A DNA stretch of 64,000 bases, taken from positions 1 to 64,000 of the forward strand of contig WQZB01000001.1 of the NCBI GenBank assembly GCA_009780955.1, written 5' to 3'. The stretch comes from Polyangiaceae bacterium (GTDB taxonomy: Bacteria > Myxococcota_A > Polyangia > Polyangiales > Polyangiaceae). The notes under the pieces are model-generated. The model had not been told where the DNA came from and made no database searches. It was given only the letters and a program-made list of their open reading frames with translations. The number at the start of each line of letters is the position of its first letter. Within the stretch, counting starts at the first letter, position 1. Positions 36,825-45,706 of this stretch are shown piece by piece. The position numbers and the translations under genes are program-made.

Positions 36825-37008
36825 CTAGCCCAGATAATTTATGACGACTCCACTCAGACGTGCCGATCCTCTCGCTGCGAAGGGCGTACGGCGCTCCTCG
36901 AGCCTGCGACGTACTTACAGTACGCCTCGGCTCTGCGGTGCGGCGTGCGCCCTTCTCGCTTCGGTCTCGGCCGTCTGCAGAAATCGCGTCATGAATTATC
37001 TGGGCTAG
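36825..37008. mobile_element. 184-bp foldback element (MITE-like)
   Basis: The ends are near-perfect inverted repeats of 22 bases (CTAGCCCAGATAATT at 36825 onward; its complement AATTATCTGGGCTAG ends at 37008; one mismatch). Inner arms also pair (GAAGGGCGTACGGCGC against GCGGCGTGCGCCCTTC), so the whole element folds into one long hairpin. It has no coding capacity and fills the gap between coaBC and ychF. No second copy is in the window. Confidence 0.75.
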
Positions 37009-37036
37009 TGCGGCCTAACAAAACTTCGACAGGATT

Positions 37037-38137
37037 ATGGCGCTTTCCATCGGCATCGTCGGGCTTCCGAACGTCGGAAAATCTACGCTCTTCAACTCGC
37101 TGTCGTCGGCCAAAGCCGAGGCTGCAAACTACCCGTTTTGCACCATTGAGCCGAACGTTGGCGTGGTCATGGTTCCCGACGTTCGCCTGGAAAAGATCGA
37201 CGCGGTGGTTCATTCCGAGCGCATCGTTCCCACGGCAATCAACTTCGTCGACATTGCCGGACTGGTGCGCGGAGCATCGAAGGGTGAAGGCCTTGGCAAC
37301 CAGTTTTTGAGCCACATTCGCGAGGCCAACGCGATCGTGCAGGTCGCCCGATGTTTCGAAGATCCGAATGTGGTCCATGTCGAAAACAAAGTCGATCCGG
37401 TGGCTGACGTCATGACGGTCACCACCGAGCTTTGCCTCAAAGACCTCGAAACGGTGCAAAAGCGTCTCGATCGAGCCAGGAAAATGGCCAAAGGCAACGA
37501 TCCGAAAGAGAAGCTTGCCTGCGAGATAGGTGAGGCACTCACCAAGCACCTCGATGGCGGCAAGCCCGCACGCACCGCCTCACTTCCCAACTCGGTCGAC
37601 GCCGTTGCCATCGTCCGCGAAATGCACCTATTGACGGCAAAACCCACATTCTATGTTGCGAATATCGATGAAGCATCGATTTCGAATCTGGGCAACAATC
37701 GACACTATCAGGCGCTCGAGCAGCTTGCGGAATCCGAATCAACGTTCGTGGTTCCCGTTTGCGCCGCTCTCGAATCGCAAATCGCCGAGCTCGACCCGAA
37801 AGACAGGCCCGAATTCCTCGAAAGCGTTGGGCTGAAAGAACCAGGCCTTCATGCCGTGATTCGTGCAGGGTACAAGTTACTGGGTTTGTTGACGTTCTTT
37901 ACGGCAGGCAAGCCAGAAGTCCGCGCATGGACCACAAAGGTTGGCGCAAAAGCACCCCAGGCAGCCGGCGTCATTCACACCGACTTCGAGAAAGGCTTTA
38001 TCAAGGCCGAAGTGATGTGGTGGGAAGATCTTGTCACGCTTGGCAGCGAAGCCAAGTGCCGTGACGCCGGTAAGCTCGCCATTGAAGGCAAGGAATATGT
38101 CATGCGCGACGGGGACGTCGTTCACTTCCGAGTCTAA
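37037..38137 (+). CDS. ychF: Ribosome-binding ATPase YchF/OLA1
   Basis: Obg-family P-loop protein that hydrolyses ATP and associates with ribosomes. The G1 motif is GLPNVGKST (residues 9-17). VDIAGLVRGASKGEGLGNQF is the G3 region. The specificity motif is NIDE instead of NKxD, typical of the ATP preference. The C-terminal TGS domain ends VMRDGDVVHFRV. Length 366 aa is normal. It starts at ATG 37037 just after the foldback element. Confidence 0.96.
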   Translation: MALSIGIVGLPNVGKSTLFNSLSSAKAEAANYPFCTIEPNVGVVMVPDVRLEKIDAVVHSERIVPTAINFVDIAGLVRGASKGEGLGNQFLSHIREANAIVQVARCFEDPNVVHVENKVDPVADVMTVTTELCLKDLETVQKRLDRARKMAKGNDPKEKLACEIGEALTKHLDGGKPARTASLPNSVDAVAIVREMHLLTAKPTFYVANIDEASISNLGNNRHYQALEQLAESESTFVVPVCAALESQIAELDPKDRPEFLESVGLKEPGLHAVIRAGYKLLGLLTFFTAGKPEVRAWTTKVGAKAPQAAGVIHTDFEKGFIKAEVMWWEDLVTLGSEAKCRDAGKLAIEGKEYVMRDGDVVHFRV

Positions 38138-38163
38138 TGTTTAGAACGGTTTCATGTTGATGT

Positions 38164-38249
38164 GGGGCAGGCACGGGGGCCTGCCCCTACAGCCAAAAAA
38201 TGCATATTCGTAGGGGCGGCCGCTTCCCGTATACAGGGGGGGCCGCCCC
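38164..38249. repeat. Two GTAGGGGC-type palindromes after ychF
   Basis: 38164-38190 is a hairpin (GGGGCAGGC/GCCTGCCCC, ending CTAC). 38210-38249 starts GTAGGGGCGGCCGC and closes with GGCCGCCCC around a longer loop. Both belong to the GTAGGGGC family by their ends while differing in the inner stem. They lie just downstream of the ychF stop. Confidence 0.8.
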
Positions 38250-38284
38250 ATAAAGGGCACCCACAAGGGATACCAACGCGCGGG

Positions 38285-38722
38285 CTATGTCGGCGGCACT
38301 GGGCCGCCAAAGCATCCTGCAAACCGCGCAAGCCACAGCGCCACGAGCAAAAGCGCTGTCACCAGGAGACCCATGCATGCCCATCGCGTACGCACCGACG
38401 CCCCCCACCTGCCCGAGCGCCAGTAGCCGACAATCTCTATTCCCGCGAAAGCTGCTGCCAGCAGCATCACAAGCCACACGAGCGGATGCATGGCCGTAGC
38501 GGCCGCAAAATCGCCTCGCAGCACAAGGCGCGTGGCACGCGTGAGCCCACATGTTGGGCAAGGCAAACCCGTCGCCAAACGCAGCGGGCACGGCCAGCCG
38601 ACAAAAAGAATGAAAGCGGCCAACGCGACGAACGCCAGCGGCAAGCTCAGAGCATGTTTACCAGCCTGCTGCGCGAATCGATGCGTCGGTTGGGCGCTGC
38701 GGTGCCTGCGCACGTACCACAA
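38285..38722 (-). CDS. DUF2752 membrane protein
   Basis: A small protein with three membrane helices and the DUF2752 signature GLPCPTCGLTRATRLVLRGD followed by AMHPLVW. The function of the family is not established. The frame opens at a TTG (38722), but its first ~26 codons lie inside a copy of the AGAGCATGTTTACCAGCC repeat and are not DUF2752-like. A TTG at 38644 (LPLAFVALAAFILFVGW) would start exactly at the first helix and is as likely. The upstream TM2 gene ends 10 bases before 38722. Confidence 0.7.
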   Translation of the reverse strand: MWYVRRHRSAQPTHRFAQQAGKHALSLPLAFVALAAFILFVGWPCPLRLATGLPCPTCGLTRATRLVLRGDFAAATAMHPLVWLVMLLAAAFAGIEIVGYWRSGRWGASVRTRWACMGLLVTALLLVALWLARFAGCFGGPVPPT

Positions 38723-38725
38723 CGT
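38647..38725 (+). repeat. Left half of AGAGCATGTTTACCAGCC element
   Basis: The sequence from CAGAGCATGTTTACCAGCCT to CGTACCACAACGT matches the left half of the complete copy at 59970-60050 with few differences. The right half is absent. The repeat overlaps the 5' end of the DUF2752 frame and lies between it and the TM2 gene. Confidence 0.85.
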
Positions 38726-38732
38726 TTCAAAT

Positions 38733-39836
38733 TCAATGCAGGAGCGGACGGCCGCGACTGTCGGTGAACTTATGGGTGAACAGCATGATGAAATCGATCA
38801 ATATCCAGATTCCGAGACCACCAAGGGTTATCGTTTGAATGGCGGCGGTGACGTAGCGCCTCGTGTACCAGCGGTGGGCACCAAGCCAGCCAAAGAAAAA
38901 GCAAAGCACCAAGGCGACCATCCGCGATCTGTCGCTTCGCGCCGCGATTGCGTTGGGCGCGTCGACGCCCGGTATCTGGGCAGCGCCAGGCATGCCAGGC
39001 ATGATCGGCGCACCACCAGCATACGGCTGCATGGCCTGATTGGGCTGATTGCCAAAGTCGTAATAAGGCGGCTGTTGCACGGGTGCGGGAGTGCTCCAAT
39101 CGTGTGGGGTGGCGTATAGATTGGCTTGCGGAGAGTAGGCAGGAGGCGCGCCGTAAAGATTGTCGGCCTGAGGCGGCGGAGCGCCGCCGCTATACATGGC
39201 ACCGGGGCCGGCGTCTTGCGGTGCTCCGCCTCCGCCGTACATACCGGCACCGGCAGCACCAGCATGAGGCTCGCGCTCGCCAAAAGCCGCTGCAGGCTCA
39301 AAAGGATTATATGGCGGCACTCCCCCGCTCAAGTCTATTGCCATTGTGGGGGCGAGCGGGTTCGGAACTTCCTCTGCTACTGGTACTGGCGCAGCCGGCG
39401 CTAGTCCTGGTGCTGCTACTGGCGCTACCGCCACCGCCGGCATCGGCATCGTGCCAAAAGGCATTCCGCCAAGGTTCGGCGCGATCTGCGGAGCCACCCC
39501 AACGATTGTGCCCTTGATTCGGCTAGGCTTTCCGGGCGCCGCACCGGTTGCGGGGATCCCCATCGCGCCAGCCAGGGGCGCGCCAGCCAGGGGCGCGCCA
39601 GCCATGCCGCCTGGCGCTGCCCCCATTGGAGGCGCTTCGGCCGTAAAGGAAGGAACCGATTGGACAGGCGGAACAACCGGAAGAGACGGAAGCTGCGCTC
39701 CTGGCTGATTCATCATCAGCATCGTGCCTTTGAACTTCGTAGGGCCCGCCGGGCTCAGACTTTTTAGCGAAAACTGGCACTTGCTACACGATGTCGCCGT
39801 TTCCGAATTTTGGATTCCACAGTTCGGACAGAACAC
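38733..39836 (-). CDS. Zinc-ribbon / TM2-domain membrane protein
   Basis: A 367-residue protein. The N-terminal zinc ribbon is MFCPNCGIQNSETATSCSKC (two CxxC pairs). A long low-complexity Pro/Gly/Ala region follows (residues ~40-290), including direct repeats of AGAPLAG. The C-terminal TM2 domain is two helices with MVALVLCFFFGWLGAHRWYT and ILIDFIMLFTHKFTD. TM2 proteins are small membrane proteins of unclear function; the zinc-ribbon plus disordered linker design is common in Myxococcota. Confidence 0.85.
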   Translation of the reverse strand: MFCPNCGIQNSETATSCSKCQFSLKSLSPAGPTKFKGTMLMMNQPGAQLPSLPVVPPVQSVPSFTAEAPPMGAAPGGMAGAPLAGAPLAGAMGIPATGAAPGKPSRIKGTIVGVAPQIAPNLGGMPFGTMPMPAVAVAPVAAPGLAPAAPVPVAEEVPNPLAPTMAIDLSGGVPPYNPFEPAAAFGEREPHAGAAGAGMYGGGGAPQDAGPGAMYSGGAPPPQADNLYGAPPAYSPQANLYATPHDWSTPAPVQQPPYYDFGNQPNQAMQPYAGGAPIMPGMPGAAQIPGVDAPNAIAARSDRSRMVALVLCFFFGWLGAHRWYTRRYVTAAIQTITLGGLGIWILIDFIMLFTHKFTDSRGRPLLH

Positions 39837-40045
39837 GAAAACCTCCTGCCGCTCGCCCGGATGACCGCACGAGATCGTACGTCAAGAGCATAGCGGCATG
39901 AGCGCATGATCGGAAAGAAGAGAGAGAATCGTCCGAGCGTCTCTTGACCAAAGATGGGCTGGTCGCCTTGTTCCCGCCTTATCCCTTGACGCCCATGCTC
40001 CCACCATGTCTCCGGACCACGGCTCAAACACCCAACGTCGTTCCT

Positions 40046-40074
40046 TGACACACCGACGGCCTTCGATTTAGACC
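40046..40074 (+). promoter_or_regulatory. Possible sigma-70-type promoter for nuo genes
   Basis: TTGACA at 40046-40051 and TTAGAC at 40069-40074, separated by 17 bases, lie ~65 bases before nuoE. The -10 match is weak. The rest of the ~300-base gap (39837-40140) shows nothing else I can identify. Confidence 0.35.
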
Positions 40075-40140
40075 GTCAGTTCAAAAGCGGTCTAGCTTGC
40101 ACCGCGTTCCCCCAGCTTTCTACGTGATTTTACGCTACCC

Positions 40141-40620
40141 ATGCCTTTTGCACTAAGCCCAGAACGCGACCGCGAACTCAACGAAATCCTCAAGCGATAT
40201 CCCACAAAAATGGCTGCATGCATCCCGGCGCTTCACCTTTGCCAGGATCAAAATGGTTGGGTCAGCGACGAGGTCATTGCTTGGGTCTCCCAAAGGCTCG
40301 ACCTGCCTCCTGCACACGTGAAGGGCGTTGTCACGTTTTATACGCTCTTCAATCAAAAACCTGTCGGCAAGCATCAAGTTTGGGTGTGCCGTACCCTGCC
40401 ATGCGCGCTTCGTGGCGCCGGCGAGCTGCTCTCGCATTGCGAAAAGCACCTCGGCATCAAGGCGGGTGAAACGACGAGCGACGGAACGATCACGCTACGC
40501 ACGGCAGAATGCCTTGCCAGCTGCGCAACTGCACCGATGATGCAAGTCGACAAAGACTATCACGAGAACCTAACACTCGATGAAGTCGACAAGATTCTCG
40601 ACAAGCTCCGGCAAAGCTAA
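40141..40620 (+). CDS. nuoE: NADH-quinone oxidoreductase subunit E
   Basis: Thioredoxin-fold [2Fe-2S] subunit (N1a) of the complex I electron-input module. The four ligand cysteines are visible: Cys83 and Cys88 (VCRTLPCALRG) and Cys124 and Cys128 (AECLASCATAP). The N-terminal helix bundle contains CIPALHLCQDQNGWVSDEVI. Length 159 aa. First gene of the nuoEF-JKLMN run, 51 bases before nuoF. Confidence 0.96.
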   Translation: MPFALSPERDRELNEILKRYPTKMAACIPALHLCQDQNGWVSDEVIAWVSQRLDLPPAHVKGVVTFYTLFNQKPVGKHQVWVCRTLPCALRGAGELLSHCEKHLGIKAGETTSDGTITLRTAECLASCATAPMMQVDKDYHENLTLDEVDKILDKLRQS

Positions 40621-40671
40621 AAAAGCCCAAAAAAGCTAAGCGACGAACCTGCCATCCTCCGCCACACCATC

Positions 40672-42048
40672 ATGTTGAAGCGAACGAACTACCTCACGAA
40701 GGTCTACGGTCTGCCGAATGGCTGGCAGCTTTACACCTACGAACGCCAAGCCAATGGCTATGAAGCCGCGCGCCGCGTGCTCACGACCATGACGCCCGAG
40801 CAAGTCGTTGGCGAAGCGAAGAAAGCGAACATCCGCGGGCGTGGTGGCGCAGGCTTCCCAATGGGCGTGAAGTGGAGCTTCATGCGGCCTCACCCAACCA
40901 AGCCCGCCTACCTCGTCATCAACGCCGACGAAGGCGAACCAGGAACGCACAAAGACCGTACGCTGATGGAGCAGAATCCGCACGCCATCATCGAAGGGTG
41001 CATCATCGGCTGCTACGCAATCGGCGCGCACGTCGCGTACATTTACGTGCGCGACGAATTGCATCGGTCGAAAGAGCGGCTTTGGGGAGCCATCAGAGAA
41101 GCAAAAAGCAAGGGATATCTCGGCCCGCGTCCGTTTGGCAAAGACCACGCAGTCGACGTGGTCGTTCACACGGGCGCTGGCGCTTACATTTGCGGCGAAG
41201 AAACAGCGCTTCTCAACTCGCTCGAAGGCCGGCGCGGCGAGCCTCGCCTCAAACCCCCATTTCCTGCCCAAGCCGGCGCGTTTGGCTGCCCAACGACAGT
41301 CAACAACCTAGAAACCATTGCTGCGGTTCCAACCGCGTTTTTGATCGGCTGCGAAGAGTTCAGCAAACTGTCGGCTATCCACCACTTGAACGACGGCGGC
41401 GTGCGCCTTTACGGCGTCAACGGTCACGTGAAAAAACCGGGCGTTTTTGAGTGCGCCGTTGGCCTTACACTCCGCGAACTGATTTACGATCTTGGCGGCG
41501 GCATAAAGGACGACAAAAAATTATTTGCCGTAATCCCGGGCGGCTCGTCCACGCCGGTGCTCCGCGCCGGAGACATCGTTTCCGCGCCCGATGAGAAATC
41601 GCTGCTGCACCCGTGGCATGGCAGAAGCGTTCTCGACGTGCCGCTCGGCGTCGACACGTTCCGCAACCTTGGCACCATGCTCGGCACTTGCTGCACAACC
41701 GTCATGGCCGAAGGCACTGACCCAGTCTTAGCCTTTCACAACTTGATGCAGTTTTATCGCCACGAGTCGTGCGGTCAGTGCACGCCGTGCCGCGAGGGTT
41801 CGGCTTGGCTTTTTCGTATTGCCGAAAAGCTGGTAGTAGGCACCTGTTCGATGGACGAACTAAACCAGCTTCACGACATCGCGAACAACATCATGGGCAA
41901 CACGATCTGCGCGTTCGGTGAAGGTACTGCAATGCCGGCTCTCGGGTTTCTCAAGAAGTTTCGCAAAGAGTTCGAGGCGCATGTCAAAGGCGAGCAAGGC
42001 GCCAACAACATACGCAGCAGCAGCCTCGCCATCGAGCCTCTTTTCTGA
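40672..42048 (+). CDS. nuoF: NADH-quinone oxidoreductase subunit F
   Basis: NADH- and FMN-binding subunit that accepts electrons from NADH. Signatures are the Gly-rich RGRGGAGFPMGVKWSFM (~55-70), NADEGEPGTHKDR, GAGAYICGEETALLNSLEG, and the N3 [4Fe-4S] motif ESCGQCTPCREG (~364-375) with a further Cys in GNTICAFGEG. Length 458 aa. nuoG, normally next, is not present; nuoJ follows after 40 bases. Confidence 0.97.
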   Translation: MLKRTNYLTKVYGLPNGWQLYTYERQANGYEAARRVLTTMTPEQVVGEAKKANIRGRGGAGFPMGVKWSFMRPHPTKPAYLVINADEGEPGTHKDRTLMEQNPHAIIEGCIIGCYAIGAHVAYIYVRDELHRSKERLWGAIREAKSKGYLGPRPFGKDHAVDVVVHTGAGAYICGEETALLNSLEGRRGEPRLKPPFPAQAGAFGCPTTVNNLETIAAVPTAFLIGCEEFSKLSAIHHLNDGGVRLYGVNGHVKKPGVFECAVGLTLRELIYDLGGGIKDDKKLFAVIPGGSSTPVLRAGDIVSAPDEKSLLHPWHGRSVLDVPLGVDTFRNLGTMLGTCCTTVMAEGTDPVLAFHNLMQFYRHESCGQCTPCREGSAWLFRIAEKLVVGTCSMDELNQLHDIANNIMGNTICAFGEGTAMPALGFLKKFRKEFEAHVKGEQGANNIRSSSLAIEPLF

Positions 42049-42088
42049 CTTTCTGACTTTCCTAGTTAAAAAGCGCGAAGGAAAAGCC

Positions 42089-42781
42089 GTGAACACCGAC
42101 TTTGTAATTGGACAGGCCTACTTCTGGATTTGCGCCGCCGTCGCGCTTGCCGGCGCATTCATGACCGTAATCGCCAAAAACCCGATCCGCGGTGCCATGG
42201 GTCTGCTTCTCATGGTTCTCGCTGTAGCGGGCCTTTTCTTGGCGCTGCACGCACAGTTCCTCGCGGCCATTCAGCTCATTGTCTACGCGGGCGCAATCGT
42301 CGTTCTTTTCATCTTCGTCATTATGATCCTTGGGCCAAGCGCCTCTCTACCGAGTCCTACCGAATCGGACGACTCTCACGCGTCGCCGCCACCATCGCGC
42401 GGGCTCGGACTCGGCACGCGCACCTTTGGTGCTGCCCTCTTTGCCATTTCTAGCCTTGCAGCCATGTGGTTTCTCATTCGGGCAATGCCTGCTTTGCCCG
42501 CTTCCCCCAAAGAGCGACTGCTCGCCGATACACCGGCCGACTTTGGCAGCATCGAGAAATTCGGGAGTATTCTTTTTGGTCCCGCGCTCGTCCCGTTTGA
42601 ACTCTCGAGCGCCCTGCTGATGGTCGCCATCGTCGGCGCAGTTGCCGTTGCTCGCGGCCGCACGCGCGCGGACCTCGTCGTTCGCAACGACAAAGGACGC
42701 ACGAACCCGCAAAACGCGGCTGCTGCAACCGGACCAGCAGCCACGCCCACTAGCCCCACTAGCCAGGAGGCGCACTCGTGA
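42089..42781 (+). CDS. nuoJ: NADH-quinone oxidoreductase subunit J
   Basis: Membrane subunit of the proton-pumping arm. Five hydrophobic helices are visible, with NPIRGAMGLLLMVLAVAGLF, FLAAIQLIVYAGAIVVLFIF (the conserved helix 3 region) and a last helix SSALLMVAIVGAVAVARG. The C-terminal tail (NPQNAAAATGPAATPTSPTS) is extra. I chose GTG 42089 (VNTDFVIGQAYFWIC), which has AAGGAAAAG upstream; the frame is open back to 41918 inside nuoF. The stop overlaps the nuoK start (GTGA). Confidence 0.93.
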   Translation: MNTDFVIGQAYFWICAAVALAGAFMTVIAKNPIRGAMGLLLMVLAVAGLFLALHAQFLAAIQLIVYAGAIVVLFIFVIMILGPSASLPSPTESDDSHASPPPSRGLGLGTRTFGAALFAISSLAAMWFLIRAMPALPASPKERLLADTPADFGSIEKFGSILFGPALVPFELSSALLMVAIVGAVAVARGRTRADLVVRNDKGRTNPQNAAAATGPAATPTSPTSQEAHS

Positions 42782-43083
42782 TCCCTGCCCAGTACTACAT
42801 CGTGGTGAGCGCCTTGCTCTTCACAATCGGCGGCGTGGGTTTCCTTTTCCGTCGCAACGTTCTTGTCGCGCTGATGAGCATCGAGATCATGCTAAACGCC
42901 GTGAACCTCGCGCTCGTCGCTTTCAACCGCACACTCCAGAACGCGCAGACCGGTCAGGTCTTCGCCTTCTTCCTCATCGCTGCCGAGGCCGCCGAAGTCG
43001 CCGTTGGTCTCGCCATTGTCCTTTCGCTCTTCCGCCTGCATCGCACGGTGCAGTCGGACGACGTGGCCCTCCTCAAGAACTGA
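42778..43083 (+). CDS. nuoK: NADH-quinone oxidoreductase subunit K
   Basis: Small three-helix antiporter-like subunit. It shows FLFRRNVLVALMSIEIMLNA with the conserved Glu, and FFLIAAEAAEVAVGLAIVLS with the second buried Glu. Length 101 aa is exact for the family. It starts with GTG overlapping the nuoJ stop by four bases and is followed by nuoL after 19 bases. Confidence 0.97.
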   Translation: MIPAQYYIVVSALLFTIGGVGFLFRRNVLVALMSIEIMLNAVNLALVAFNRTLQNAQTGQVFAFFLIAAEAAEVAVGLAIVLSLFRLHRTVQSDDVALLKN

Positions 43084-43102
43084 AAGAACAGACCGCTCCG
43101 CT

Positions 43103-45706
43103 ATGAAGGCTCTGTTTTCCCTGTTCCCTCAACAAGACTTCTCCCTGCTCGCAGTCGTTCTGCTCATGCCTCTTTTGGGGGCATTCGTGAACGGCGTTTT
43201 CGGCAAGCGTCTCGGCAAATCGGCCGTTCGTTTGATGGCCCTATCGGCCGTCGGCGTGAGCTGCGTCGCTGCCATCGTCACGTTCGTGGCGCTTGCCTAC
43301 TCCGGAGACGCAGCAAGCGCCGCAACGGCCGGCGGGCACGACGCCATGCACCACCAACCCAAGCTTTTTTGGACGGCTTGGGAATGGATGCGCACCTCGC
43401 GCCTCGTTGGAGGAAGCGACGTGCCTGTACCCATCGACCTTCGCTTCAGCGTCGACGCACTCTCAGGCGTCATGATGCTCGTGGTGACCGGCGTGGGATT
43501 CCTCATCCACCTATACGCGACTTCGTACATGGATGGCGACAAGGCATATTGGCGCTTTTTCTGTTACCTAAACCTTTTCATCTTCTCCATGTTGGTCCTC
43601 ATTCTCGGGGACAACCTCGCGGTGCTTTTCGTCGGTTGGGAAGGCGTCGGCCTCTGCAGCTATCTGCTCATCGGCTTCTGGTACGAAAAGCTTCCAAACG
43701 CGGCGGCAGGCAAGAAGGCGTTCATTGCGAACCGCATTGGTGACTTCGGCCTCCTCGTCGGGATGTTTTTGCTTGTATACTACACTGGTGCGCTCGATTG
43801 GACGGGCATTCATAATGGCGCTCACAACTTGCTCCCGTCATCTGGCAGCGAGCCCGTGTACCTCTGGCCAGTCGGCGGCATCGAGCGACAAGACATCGTG
43901 TTTGGCGGCGTGACGATCCCGCTGCATTATCTGCAGCCCAAAGTACCTTTCACCATCACGGCAGCCACCGCGGTAGGTCTCGCGCTATTCCTTGGTTGCA
44001 CCGGCAAAAGCGCGCAAATTCCGCTCTACGTCTGGCTGCCCGACGCCATGGCGGGTCCAACACCGGTGAGCGCGCTCATTCACGCGGCCACCATGGTCAC
44101 CGCCGGCATTTACTTGGTGTGCCGCCTTTCTTTCGTGTTCGTGCTGTCGCCGTTCGTCATGACGGTCATTGCGTTCACCGGTGCGCTCACGGCCCTTTTC
44201 GCGGCAACGATTGCGCTCGTGCAAAACGACATCAAGAAGGTGCTTGCCTATTCCACGGTCAGCCAGCTTGGCTTCATGTTCCTCGGCGTAGGCGTTGGGG
44301 CATTCACCGCCGGCTTCTTCCACGTTTTCACGCATGCTTTCTTCAAAGCCTGCTTGTTCCTTGGTGCCGGCAGCGTCATCCACGCGATGCATGGTCGCAT
44401 TCACGACGACAACAAGTCGCAAGACATGCGCAACATGGGCGGCCTGCGAAAGCACATGCCTTACACCTTTTGGACGTTTGTCGTGTCCACGGCCGCCATC
44501 ATCGGTTTTCCTTTCACGAGCGGCTGGTTTTCGAAAGACGAGATCCTTGCTAGCGCGCTCATCAACAAGTCCGTTAGCCCGTACGCCAGCCAACTTGCGG
44601 CCCAAAAAGTCGACGTGTGGACGGCGCCAACATGGGCGCCTTGGCTGCTTTGGGCCATTGGCGTTATCGCCGCAACGCTCACTGCATTCTACATGTGCCG
44701 CTGCGTGATCCTCACGTTCTGGGGTGATTTCCGCGGCTGGACTATTGGTCACTCCTCCGAGCCGCCGCTCACCAAGCATGACGAGCACCACGACGGCGAC
44801 CACGGCGACGATTCCCACCACCACGAGGAAGCAGATCTCTCCCAGCCAGGTCCACCGCCCCACGAGTCGCCGTTGCCGATGACGGGCCCACTCATTGCCC
44901 TGGGCGCGATGGCGGTGCTCGCAGGGGCTCTCAATCCGGTGGCACTCAAGGTATTTTCGCACAGTTGGTCCTGGCTCCCCATGGAACAATGGCTCGATCC
45001 CGTTTTCCACGAGGCGTCCGCCGGCGTTGCCTCCGCTGCAGCAAACGAAGAGGGAACGCTCCTTCGCGAGCACATTTCCCTCGGTGGGGCATTTGCTGCT
45101 TTTGCCATCGGCACCGTGGTTGCAATTTACATATATATCCTTCGACATGGCAAGCCAGCCCAGGCCGTCGCCGCGAGATCGGGCAGGCTCTATGATCTCG
45201 TGCTCGACAAGTGGCGCATCGACGAGCTTTACAACGTCACCGTGGTGGGTGGCGTCGACGCCCTTGCCGAAACATCGGTGGCCGTCGACCAAGGCGTCAT
45301 CGACTTCGTTCTTGCGCGCCTCTCGTCGTTCATCGTCACATTCTTCGGTACGATTCTGCGCCGGCTACAAAACGGCCTAGTTTACGCCTACGCCGCGTTC
45401 ATGGTCATTGGAATGGCGTACCTTGGTTGGTTTTTCATCCAACCGCACGCCGATTTGCACGTTTCCGATAGCGGCCATGGCGACTACGTCGTCTCAGCAG
45501 GACCGGGTATTGGCTACACGTTCAAGTGGTATCCCAACACCAACGGTGAGCCGCAAACCAAGGGCTTCACGAGCACGAGCTCGCTCAAGCTACATATCGA
45601 GGAAGGCGCGTCGCAGACCGTAAAAGTCGAAGTTTCAAACGCGTTCGGCCTCACCGCAACAGAGCAAAAGCTCGTGTCGCGTCCACAGGTTGAAAGCCAG
45701 CGGTGA
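43103..45706 (+). CDS. nuoL: NADH-quinone oxidoreductase subunit L with C-terminal extension
   Basis: Distal antiporter-like proton-pumping subunit. Conserved features are GWEGVGLCSYLLIGFWYE, KKAFIANRIGDFGLLVGMF, LYVWLPDAMAGPTPVSALIH and FTHAFFKACLFLGAGSVIHA. Length 867 aa is well over the usual 600-700. Two additions stand out: a His/Asp-rich loop (HDEHHDGDHGDDSHHHEE, about residues 555-572) before the C-terminal helices, and a soluble tail of ~85 residues after the last helix (VSAGPGIGYTFKWYPNTN to TVKVEVSNAFGLTATEQKLV) that resembles an Ig/PKD-like beta domain. I chose ATG 43103 (MKALFSLFPQQDF). Confidence 0.93.
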   Translation: MKALFSLFPQQDFSLLAVVLLMPLLGAFVNGVFGKRLGKSAVRLMALSAVGVSCVAAIVTFVALAYSGDAASAATAGGHDAMHHQPKLFWTAWEWMRTSRLVGGSDVPVPIDLRFSVDALSGVMMLVVTGVGFLIHLYATSYMDGDKAYWRFFCYLNLFIFSMLVLILGDNLAVLFVGWEGVGLCSYLLIGFWYEKLPNAAAGKKAFIANRIGDFGLLVGMFLLVYYTGALDWTGIHNGAHNLLPSSGSEPVYLWPVGGIERQDIVFGGVTIPLHYLQPKVPFTITAATAVGLALFLGCTGKSAQIPLYVWLPDAMAGPTPVSALIHAATMVTAGIYLVCRLSFVFVLSPFVMTVIAFTGALTALFAATIALVQNDIKKVLAYSTVSQLGFMFLGVGVGAFTAGFFHVFTHAFFKACLFLGAGSVIHAMHGRIHDDNKSQDMRNMGGLRKHMPYTFWTFVVSTAAIIGFPFTSGWFSKDEILASALINKSVSPYASQLAAQKVDVWTAPTWAPWLLWAIGVIAATLTAFYMCRCVILTFWGDFRGWTIGHSSEPPLTKHDEHHDGDHGDDSHHHEEADLSQPGPPPHESPLPMTGPLIALGAMAVLAGALNPVALKVFSHSWSWLPMEQWLDPVFHEASAGVASAAANEEGTLLREHISLGGAFAAFAIGTVVAIYIYILRHGKPAQAVAARSGRLYDLVLDKWRIDELYNVTVVGGVDALAETSVAVDQGVIDFVLARLSSFIVTFFGTILRRLQNGLVYAYAAFMVIGMAYLGWFFIQPHADLHVSDSGHGDYVVSAGPGIGYTFKWYPNTNGEPQTKGFTSTSSLKLHIEEGASQTVKVEVSNAFGLTATEQKLVSRPQVESQR

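Noticed and set aside
35470-36828. 452-codon plus-strand frame opposite coaBC and the riboswitch
   Set aside because: coaBC on the other strand has all family motifs; the plus-strand product has no domain and a shadow-like composition.
39540-39605. GGGGCGCGCCAGCCA repeats resembling the GTAGGGGC palindrome family
   Set aside because: They are direct coding repeats (AGAPLAG) in the low-complexity part of the TM2 protein and lack the palindrome ends.
43985-45292. 435-codon minus-strand frame opposite nuoL
   Set aside because: Antisense to conserved nuoL sequence; no recognisable features.
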